Source: Nostocales cyanobacterium LEGE 12452 (GTDB lineage: Bacteria; Cyanobacteriota; Cyanobacteriia; Cyanobacteriales; Nostocaceae). Taken from it: 64,000 nt of DNA. Location: positions 1 through 64,000 of the forward strand of contig JADEXV010000005.1 in the NCBI GenBank assembly GCA_015206945.1. The letters run 5' to 3'. Below are positions 57,525 to 64,000 of this stretch, piece after piece (position 1 is the first letter of the stretch; every line of letters begins with the position of its first letter). The notes beneath the pieces are model-generated. The model saw only the letters and a list, made by a program, of their open reading frames with translations. It ran no database searches and was not told the DNA's origin. The translations under genes were made by a program, and so were the position numbers.

Positions 57525-58721
57525 ATGCAAACAAATTGGAAAATTGGGTCATTATTTGGAATTCCCCTGTTTTTAGACCCGTTATGGTTTGTGATTTTAG
57601 GGTTGGCAACCCTGAATTTTGGGGTAGCTTATCAGGAATGGGGACCTGTTATAGCTTGGAGTGCTGGAATAGTTATGGCACTGCTGCTATTTGGTTCGGT
57701 ATTGTTACATGAGTTGGGTCATAGCTTGGTAGCCCGATCGCAAGGAATTAGAGTTAATTCAATTACCCTATTTATGTTTGGCGGGATTGCTGCCATTGAA
57801 GAAGAATCTAAAACTCCTTTCAAAGCCTTTCAGGTAGCGATCGCTGGCCCTTTGGTGAGTATCATCCTATTTTTCCTGCTCAGTCTGGCAGCTTTTGTAA
57901 TACCTGATACTAATCCCCTCAGTGTCATGGTTGGAGATTTGGCGAGAATTAACTTAGTGGTGGCTCTATTTAACCTGATTCCTGGACTACCTCTAGATGG
58001 AGGGCAAGTGTTAAAAGCAGCACTATGGCAAATCACAGGTAATCGTTTTCAAGCCGTACACTGGGCTGCAAGGGCTGGGCAAATATTGGGTTATGCTGCG
58101 ATCGCTTTAGGATTTGTTGTAGATTTTGTCACCAGAGAGTTAGTAGTTGGCTTGTGGATTGCGCTGTTGGGTTGGTTTGCTGTCCGCAACGCTAACACCT
58201 ATGACAACATGACTACATTGCAAGAAAGTCTACTCAAGGTGGTGGCAGCCGATGCGATGACTCGTGACTTTCGCGTAATTGATGCTGACCAGACATTGCG
58301 TTCCTTTGCCGATTTATACCTCTTAGAAACCACTCCCTCGCAGGTTTATTTTGCCGCTTCTGATGGACGTTACCGGGGTCTAGTTTCCATTGACGATTTC
58401 CGTTTAACCCAAAGGAGTGAATGGGAAACCAAAACCTTACACAGCATAGTGCGTCCGTTGACAGAAATACCTACCGTTGCAGAATCAACAGCGATCGCTG
58501 AGGTAATTAACAAGCTAGAAAATGAGCAGTTACCTCGAATTACCGTCCTTTCTCCGGCTGGTGCCGTAGCTGGTGTAATCGATCGGGGAGATATTGTGCG
58601 ATCGCTGGCACAAAAGTTAAATTTGCAGATAAGCGATGCTGAAATTAAGCGCATCAAGGAAGAAGGTAGCTATCCGCCTGGGTTGCAACTAGGAGTAATC
58701 GCGAAATCAGCTACAAATTAA
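57525..58721 (+). CDS. Site-2 protease (M50) with two CBS domains
   Basis: 398 residues. Six hydrophobic segments hold the zinc protease site HELGHSLVARSQG (about residue 64) and the second ligand motif NLIPGLPLDGGQVL near 150. The C-terminal ~150 residues are a CBS pair (ADAMTRDFRVIDADQTLRSFADL; RPLTEIPTVAESTAIAEVIN), which bind adenosyl ligands and could regulate cleavage. S2P enzymes cut transmembrane signal proteins. The substrate is unknown. ATG start. A good terminator follows. Confidence 0.93.
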   Translation: MQTNWKIGSLFGIPLFLDPLWFVILGLATLNFGVAYQEWGPVIAWSAGIVMALLLFGSVLLHELGHSLVARSQGIRVNSITLFMFGGIAAIEEESKTPFKAFQVAIAGPLVSIILFFLLSLAAFVIPDTNPLSVMVGDLARINLVVALFNLIPGLPLDGGQVLKAALWQITGNRFQAVHWAARAGQILGYAAIALGFVVDFVTRELVVGLWIALLGWFAVRNANTYDNMTTLQESLLKVVAADAMTRDFRVIDADQTLRSFADLYLLETTPSQVYFAASDGRYRGLVSIDDFRLTQRSEWETKTLHSIVRPLTEIPTVAESTAIAEVINKLENEQLPRITVLSPAGAVAGVIDRGDIVRSLAQKLNLQISDAEIKRIKEEGSYPPGLQLGVIAKSATN

Positions 58722-58815
58722 ACGTCACACCGTCGTCATAGGTTTGCAATAGATACGTCAAAAGCGTGTGTGATATTGAATTTGGTATTTGGTTACAAAA
58801 TGCTTTTTTTGGGTA

Positions 58816-58840
58816 AAAGGTAGGATTTCCTACCTTTTTT
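58816..58840 (+). terminator. Rho-independent terminator of the protease gene
   Basis: AAAGGTAGG-attt-CCTACCTTT forms a nine-pair stem that runs into a T-rich tract. It lies about 95 bases after the stop codon. Confidence 0.88.
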
Positions 58841-58978
58841 ATTTTTCAAAGTATGGCATTACCAAACAGCCCGTCGTAGAAATCGCCTCAGATGACTGGG
58901 AAATTATTAAAACTTCAAGTTTAAAGCGAGTAAAATGTAAGTACGTGATATACTACGTCTCTCACTTACCCTGGTTTT

Positions 58979-60352
58979 ATGGCACTGCCAATTGTTGCAA
59001 TTATCGGACGCCCAAATGTGGGCAAATCCACCCTGGTTAATCGACTCGCCGGGGAACAAACGGCGATTGTCCATGATGAACCGGGAGTGACACGCGATCG
59101 CACTTATCTTCCAGCTTTCTGGAATGATCGTGAATTTTTAGTGGTAGACACTGGTGGTTTAGTTTTTAATGATGATACTGAATTTTTACCACTGATTCGC
59201 CAACAGGCAATGACAGCCCTTGCAGAAGCATGTGGCGCTATTTTTGTCGTCGATGGTCAAACAGGCCCCACCTCGGCAGATTTAGAAATTGCCGAATGGA
59301 TGCGCCAACAACCCGTACCTGTGCTACTAGCAGTAAATAAATGTGAATCCCCAGAACAAGGCCTAATGCAAGCTGCGGAATTCTGGGAATTGGGATTGGG
59401 CGAACCTTACCCCATCTCCGCGATTCATGGCAGTGGTACAGGGGAGTTACTCGACGAGTTAGTTAATCACATCCCTGCTATTGAAGACATTCCAGAAACG
59501 AATGAAATCAAAGTAGCAATTGTAGGACGCCCAAATGTGGGCAAATCGAGCTTACTCAATTCTTTTGTCGGGGAAGAAAGAGCAATTGTCAGCCCCATTT
59601 CCGGCACAACCCGCGATGCTATTGATACCGTCATTGAACGAGCCGGACAAACCTACCGCTTGATTGACACCGCCGGCATTCGCAAAAAGAAACACATCGA
59701 ATACGGCACAGAATTTTTTAGTATTAACCGGGCTTTCAAAGCGATTCGCCGCGCTGACGTGGTTTTATTAGTAATAGACGCTGTAGATGGAGTCACCGAG
59801 CAAGACCAAAAACTAGCTGGGCGGATTATCGAAGAAGGTCGAGCTTGCATCATCGTCGTTAATAAGTGGGATGCTGTCGAAAAAGACTCTTATACAATCT
59901 ACGACTACGAAAAAACTCTGCAATCACGGTTACATTTTACCGAATGGGCAGAAACGATTTTTGTGAGTGCTTTGTCAGGACAACGGGTAGAAAAGATTTT
60001 AGAATTGGTGAAAACGGCGGCGGAATCACACAAACGCCGTGTCAGCACATCAGTAATTAATGAAGTCTTAACAGATGCCGTCAGTTGGCATTCACCGCCG
60101 GCATCCCGTGGTGGGCGTCAAGGGAAGATTTATTATGGTACACAAGTCAGCAGCCAACCACCAACGATCGCACTATTTGTCAACGACTCGAAACGCTTCA
60201 ATGACAACTACCGCCGCTACATTGAACGGCAATTTCGTCAACAGCTAGGATTTAAAGGCACACCAATTATCTTACTGTGGCGGAGCAAGAAAGTCCGTGA
60301 TGCTGAAAGTGGTAATGTTAATAGAGCAACTCGCGTCAAAATAAGTTATTAG
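58979..60352 (+). CDS. der: Der (EngA), double GTPase in ribosome assembly
   Basis: 457 residues. Tandem GTPase domains, each with GRPNVGKS (about residues 9-16 and 182-189), DTGG / DTAG G3 motifs and NKCE / NKWD G4 motifs, followed by a KH-like domain ([27 protein letters not shown]). Essential for 50S subunit maturation. ATG start. The repeat at 60354 begins directly after its stop; EcfT follows on the same strand. Confidence 0.98.
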   Translation: MALPIVAIIGRPNVGKSTLVNRLAGEQTAIVHDEPGVTRDRTYLPAFWNDREFLVVDTGGLVFNDDTEFLPLIRQQAMTALAEACGAIFVVDGQTGPTSADLEIAEWMRQQPVPVLLAVNKCESPEQGLMQAAEFWELGLGEPYPISAIHGSGTGELLDELVNHIPAIEDIPETNEIKVAIVGRPNVGKSSLLNSFVGEERAIVSPISGTTRDAIDTVIERAGQTYRLIDTAGIRKKKHIEYGTEFFSINRAFKAIRRADVVLLVIDAVDGVTEQDQKLAGRIIEEGRACIIVVNKWDAVEKDSYTIYDYEKTLQSRLHFTEWAETIFVSALSGQRVEKILELVKTAAESHKRRVSTSVINEVLTDAVSWHSPPASRGGRQGKIYYGTQVSSQPPTIALFVNDSKRFNDNYRRYIERQFRQQLGFKGTPIILLWRSKKVRDAESGNVNRATRVKISY

Positions 60353-60353
60353 G

Positions 60354-60440
60354 AGACGCGATGAATCGCGTCTGTACAAGAGAGATGCGATTAATTGCGT
60401 TTGTTAAAAGAGACGTGATGAATCACTTCTGTACAAGAGT
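60354..60440. repeat. Array of three GATGAATC-type hairpins
   Basis: AGACGCGAT-ga-ATCGCGTCT (60354-60373), GATGCGAT-ta-ATTGCGTTT, and AGACGTGAT-ga-ATCACTTCT form three related hairpins with CTGTACAAGAG linkers. A related perfect 15-bp inverted pair lies at 61563-61607. Dispersed repeat in Nostoc-type genomes. Confidence 0.75.
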
Positions 60441-60566
60441 TATGAGTTAAAGCCAAAATTGGTAACTACAGAACCCTATCGACTTGAGTTTGATAGCGAC
60501 ATAAGGTAAAAGTTATGAGTTAAAGTCAAAACTCCTAACTCTTCATTTCTCACTCGTAACTCTAAA

Positions 60567-61484
60567 ATGGATTTATTGCGATCGCTGCCACTTGGACTTT
60601 ATTTAGAACAACCCCAAACTTGGCTGCATAAAATCGATCCGCGAGTCAAGTTCGCGTGGTTGATGAGCTTTTTAACAAGCTATGTTTTAGCCAACAACAA
60701 TTGGCGGGTGCTGCTGGTGGTAATATTAATCGTTGCCACCTTGATTGCGAGAATTCCTCGACGCGTATGGCAGCAGCAAATGGGTTGGCTATTAATGCTA
60801 TCGTTTTTTGTGCTAGCGATCGCAGCCATTAGTCCTGATGGATTGGGTGTAGATTATCAGTCACGCCTGCCAGCTAATGAACAAATCTTAACCCAGCAAG
60901 CATTCTCTAATAATATTAAAGAGCCACCAGCCGAGAAAAAAGCATACAGCTACGTACTATTTCACAAAGGCCCGGTTAAAGTTACTCGCTACTCATTGAG
61001 TTTGGCAGTACGCCTGAGTACACTTATATTTACTGTTATTTACAGTACTAACCTCTATCTTCTGACAACCGCACCAGAAGAAATCACATCTGGCATAGAA
61101 AGCTTAATGCAACCCTTGCGACGCTTCAAGTTGCCTGTCACAGAAATTGCTTTGACTTTAACCTTGTCCTTGCGCTTCATTCCCCTGGTTTTAGAAGAAG
61201 TGCAAAATTTATTTCGCTCCGTGATGACAAGGGCAATTAATTGGAAAAAGCTGGGATTAAAAGGAGCATTCAAGGTTTGGATGACAGTCGCAGAGAGACT
61301 TTTAGAAAATCTGCTCTTACGAGCCGATCAAATGGCAAATGCCATGATGGTGCGGGGTTTTACCAGTCCCAATGAGCATCGAGTGCAGTGGCACGACTTA
61401 CGATTAAAAGGGCGTGACTGGCTGGCGATCGCAACTTTAATCTTATTCTGGGGAATACGACTAGCTATAGGAACTCAGGCGTAA
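60567..61484 (+). CDS. EcfT/CbiQ-type transmembrane transport protein
   Basis: 305 residues with about five hydrophobic helices. The opening LPLGLYLEQPQTWLHKIDPRVKF with DPR, the ALTLTLSLRFIPLVLEEV helix and the C-terminal MANAMMVRGF (ARG-type motif that contacts the ATPase) are characteristic of the T component of energy-coupling-factor vitamin or metal transporters. The S component and ATPases are not in this window. In cyanobacteria this protein often sits near der. Confidence 0.9.
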   Translation: MDLLRSLPLGLYLEQPQTWLHKIDPRVKFAWLMSFLTSYVLANNNWRVLLVVILIVATLIARIPRRVWQQQMGWLLMLSFFVLAIAAISPDGLGVDYQSRLPANEQILTQQAFSNNIKEPPAEKKAYSYVLFHKGPVKVTRYSLSLAVRLSTLIFTVIYSTNLYLLTTAPEEITSGIESLMQPLRRFKLPVTEIALTLTLSLRFIPLVLEEVQNLFRSVMTRAINWKKLGLKGAFKVWMTVAERLLENLLLRADQMANAMMVRGFTSPNEHRVQWHDLRLKGRDWLAIATLILFWGIRLAIGTQA

Positions 61485-61562
61485 TTTTGCACTGAGAAAA
61501 TGGTAAGAGGTAATACAGCATAATTCAGAAGTCAGAATTCAGGAGTCAGAAGTAAAAAGTTA

Positions 61563-61607
61563 AATCGCCGTCTCTACCAAAGACTGATTATTGTAGAGAC
61601 GGCGATT
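61563..61607. repeat. Perfect 15-bp inverted repeat
   Basis: AATCGCCGTCTCTAC and GTAGAGACGGCGATT, separated by 15 bases, follow the EcfT gene. Related to the hairpin array at 60354. Confidence 0.75.
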
Positions 61608-61754
61608 CATCGCGTCTCTTGCCTTAACGTTAACCGAACAGTATTGAGCTATAGGTAACAATATGGTAGGGTAATTTGAGTAGCTACCCAGCCATAAAAT
61701 TGATCCCCTACCATTTCCTATAGATTTTAGATATTAACCAGCCTTACGCTAACC

Positions 61755-62210
61755 CTACAAATTAATCTCAAGATTTTGACCGAGTACCCTGATGAATCTC
61801 TGCACAACGCTCAGACACAAATTGCACCACTGAAAATACTGGATAATCAATAGACCTTTTGGCATAAATGATAGTTTTCTTTCCAGTCCCCAATTTTGTG
61901 CCATTGGGCGACAGTTGTGGCAGTATGGAAAGAAGTTGAAAAATTCGCCGTTGCCGTTGGGAATTTCAAAGGGTGTTTTTCCTTCCCACGTCGAACTTTC
62001 AACCAGAGGAGCGGCAATATTTTGTGCCTTGTCCCTACAGATTGCTAAATTGAAGTCACCAAAGCAGATGGTGATATTTGTCAAACAGCCTCTACTCTTT
62101 GAATCTACGCTTCGCGGCTTCTGTTGTACCATTACGCTTCACTACCACTAGCTTCATCTGCCCATTAGGAACTAGATCAAGGTCTTCGTAACCGCAGCTT
62201 CGCATTTTAA
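61755..62210 (-). pseudogene. Degraded coding stretch, identity unknown
   Basis: Protein-like text appears in different minus frames. From about 61785 upwards one frame reads KKTIIYAKRSIDYPVFSVV, then FVSERCAEIHQGTRSKS and a stop. Around 62095-62205 another frame reads MRSCGYEDLDLVPNGQMKL, then VVVKRNGTTEAAKRRFKE and a stop. The pieces could be the C- and N-terminal parts of one frameshifted gene. I cannot name a family. Confidence 0.4.
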
Positions 62211-62309
62211 CCAAATATTCTGACGAATGTTGGTATTATCGTCTGAATGTTTGGAATTCACTGCGAAAAGATATATATACTTCCACCTTGACTACACCTT
62301 GACTCTTAA

Positions 62310-62588
62310 ATGAATCCAGAAAACGCAGAAACTTACATAAACCATCCAACTTGGGGTTTACTCTACAAAATCTGTATGGTTGATGAGAACCAGGATTTGT
62401 TCACCACACTTTATGCCCAGCGCTTATTTTTTTTGGTGGCAAATGACGTTAAAGGTGTTAAATTCCAGTCTCTAGGACGTACTGAGGCGAGAATGATGTT
62501 GGAAAATCGCTTACGTACCCTGCGGCGCAGTGGGCATTCTCAGGAGTACGATCAGCTTCAGAGTGTTTTCCAGCGCACCTTCCAATGA
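62310..62588 (+). CDS. pipX: PipX, NtcA co-activator and PII partner
   Basis: 92 residues, full length. PipX binds NtcA with 2-oxoglutarate to enhance activation, or PII when nitrogen is plentiful. TYINHPTWGLLYKIC at the start, the Tudor-like domain (LYAQRLFFLVANDVKGVKFQ) and the helical C-terminus RTEARMMLENRLRTLR are intact. Overlaps pipY by four bases (ATGA), a conserved arrangement that couples the two. Confidence 0.97.
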   Translation: MNPENAETYINHPTWGLLYKICMVDENQDLFTTLYAQRLFFLVANDVKGVKFQSLGRTEARMMLENRLRTLRRSGHSQEYDQLQSVFQRTFQ

Positions 62589-63253
62589 ACAGTTCGATTT
62601 CCGAACGTATTGTTACTATTCGTTCCTCACTGCCAACTTCAGTCAAATTGATTGCTGTTAGCAAGCAAGTTTCTGTCCAGGCCATTCGGTCTGCATACAA
62701 TGCAGGAATTCGTGATTTCGGGGAAAGTCGTATCCAAGAAGCTGCCAGCAAACAAGCCGAGTTGCAAGACTTACCGGATATTACCTGGCACTTTATTGGA
62801 CATTTGCAAAGCAATAAAGCCAAAAAAGCCATCGAGCATTTCCCTTGGATTCACTCCGTCGATAATTTGAAGCTGGCACAGCGCTTAGACCAATTGGCGC
62901 AACAGCTAGGAGTGAGTCCCCAGGTTTGCTTACAAGTGAAAATTCTCCCCGACCCCAACAAGTCTGGTTGGAGTGTGCCAGAACTTTTGGCTGATTTACC
63001 CACACTCAATCAATACAAAAGTTTACAAATTCAAGGTTTGATGACAATTCCGCCATCAGGATTAAAAGATTCCGAAATTCTCAGTGTGTTTAATCGCAAT
63101 CGCGAGCTAGCCAAAGAAATCCAGGAGCAAAATTGGTCGCATATTAAAATGCAGCACCTCTCTATGGGTATGTCAGGCGACTACGAACTGGCAGTGCAAG
63201 CAGGCGCAACGATGGTACGATTAGGAACAATCTTGTTTGGCGATCGCTCTTAG
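62585..63253 (+). CDS. pipY: PipY, PLP-binding homeostasis protein (YggS family)
   Basis: 222 residues. Single TIM-barrel PLP protein involved in vitamin B6 and amino acid homeostasis; in cyanobacteria it is functionally linked to PipX. The PLP Lys lies in KLIAVSKQVS and the phosphate loop in MGMSGDYELAVQAGATMVRLGTILFG. ATG overlaps the pipX stop. sepF follows 367 bp downstream, as in other cyanobacteria. Confidence 0.97.
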   Translation: MNSSISERIVTIRSSLPTSVKLIAVSKQVSVQAIRSAYNAGIRDFGESRIQEAASKQAELQDLPDITWHFIGHLQSNKAKKAIEHFPWIHSVDNLKLAQRLDQLAQQLGVSPQVCLQVKILPDPNKSGWSVPELLADLPTLNQYKSLQIQGLMTIPPSGLKDSEILSVFNRNRELAKEIQEQNWSHIKMQHLSMGMSGDYELAVQAGATMVRLGTILFGDRS

Positions 63254-63620
63254 CCGATTAATCATCAGTCTTACTCTTCAGTATTAATAGAAGCTAAAGA
63301 TTTGATGACAAGAATTTTGTAACAGACTGGTGCAATCGGAAACAAAGGATATAGTATTGACAAGAGCAATCGCCAAGAGAAAATGGGGTATAAAGAAGTT
63401 TCCTTCGGATAAACCTTAGGATATAATCTTGACTCATTATTATGTTTAGGCGATGCACAGACCTTTCCAATAAGTGTCAGTTCATCGCCAAAACCCGTAG
63501 TATAGGCTACAACTAGCAATAAAGTTGCTGAAGTATCCACCGATGTAGCGATCGCTCTTAACTCAATCAATCCTCAGCCAAGTCATTACAGGCTATTCGC
63601 ACCAGGAGAGTACACACACA
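63254..63620. other. pipY-sepF spacer
   Basis: 367 bp without a convincing gene; a minus-strand open frame here is not protein-like. Promoter of sepF presumably in the last 200 bp. Confidence 0.5.
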
Positions 63621-64000
63621 ATGAACAACATTTTTTCCAAACTCAGAGACTTTGTGGGTCTAAATGAGCAAGTAGAATACGAGTATTACGAAGAAGAGCC
63701 AGAAACAGATAATAATAACAATTACCAAAATCTGTATCAGCAAGAAAATCCCCAGCCAGCACCACAAGAGAATCCAGCCGCTCAAAATCGACGCTGGCGG
63801 GAACCAGTGCCTACAATGGGAGATGATATGACAGCAGGTTCAAAGCCAATGGGGAATGTGATTGGTATGCCAGGAGCAATTAACGGAATTTCGGAAGTTT
63901 TAGTACTCGAACCACGCACCTTTGAAGAAATGCCCCAGGCAATTCAAGCGTTGCGCGAACGCAAGTCAGTGGTATTAAATCTGACAATCATGGACCCAGA
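63621..64000 (+). CDS. sepF: SepF (Cdv2) cell division protein, cut by window edge
   Basis: The first 126 codons are present; the gene continues past the window. SepF binds FtsZ and tethers it to the membrane. The N-terminal amphipathic [17 protein letters not shown] segment is followed by an acidic, Asn/Gln/Pro-rich linker and the start of the SepF core ([18 protein letters not shown], then RKSVVLNLT). CAGGAGAG lies 10 bases before the ATG. Confidence 0.96.
   Translation, partial: MNNIFSKLRDFVGLNEQVEYEYYEEEPETDNNNNYQNLYQQENPQPAPQENPAAQNRRWREPVPTMGDDMTAGSKPMGNVIGMPGAINGISEVLVLEPRTFEEMPQAIQALRERKSVVLNLTIMDP

Noticed and set aside
63271-63570. 99-residue minus-strand frame between pipY and sepF
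   Set aside because: No homology-like features and no ribosome binding site; hydrophobic content appears incidental.

Overview
The window comes from a filamentous, heterocyst-forming cyanobacterium of the Nostoc/Anabaena lineage. The evidence is direct. It carries hetR, a patX-like gene with the RGSGR pentapeptide, allophycocyanin apcF, photosystem I psaK, CP12, glutamine synthetase glnA with its inactivating factor gifA, pipX-pipY, sepF (cut by the right edge), the alkane pair aar/ado, and an xisH-xisI remnant. GCGATCGC (HIP1) octamers occur throughout, and intergenic regions hold heptanucleotide repeats of the kind known from heterocystous strains. No rRNA, tRNA, CRISPR array or intact insertion sequence was seen.

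Layout. 0.2-3 kb: ketopantoate-reductase-like gene, fasciclin protein, small membrane protein, GNAT acetyltransferase. 3.3-11.1 kb: inorganic-carbon and sodium block. sbtA-sbtB (Na+/HCO3- symporter and its PII-like regulator) lie inside the wreck of a bicA-like SulP gene, whose 5' end is upstream and whose middle and 3' end are downstream. A CPA2 cation/proton antiporter and a tightly overlapping mrpCDEFG-A'(DUF4040)-B operon follow; these could supply the Na+ gradient that SbtA uses. 11.1-23 kb: murF, a TerB-like protein, a histone-deacetylase-like amidohydrolase, an FHA-PAS-GAF-GGDEF-EAL protein, a GTPase, CP12, tlyA, a DUF29 protein, xisI and an xisH with an in-frame stop.

23-39 kb: nitrogen and differentiation block. 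apcF diverges from glnA. glnA has a good NtcA-activated promoter. gifA faces it from the other strand, with an NtcA box placed for repression. Then come a diiron ferritin-like protein, patX with a TCCGGA element upstream, an FAD oxidoreductase divergent from a zinc alcohol dehydrogenase, 21-bp tandem repeats, a phosphate permease, a coiled-coil/EamA fusion, about 1.8 kb without a convincing gene, and hetR.

39-50 kb: an exported Cys-repeat protein, rpsD, moaA, a conserved cyanobacterial protein, then two successive modules on the minus strand. Each module is a small protein with a Cys-bearing C-terminal tail followed by a large two-partner-secretion (TpsA-like) exoprotein. This duplicated arrangement is the best candidate here for an undescribed system. 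50-64 kb: a lone ABC permease, ado-aar-accA, an SDR, folE, trpF, psaK, a site-2 protease with CBS domains, der, an EcfT/CbiQ protein, a degraded coding stretch, pipX-pipY and the start of sepF.

All calls were made by reading sequence and recalling family features; no database search was run.
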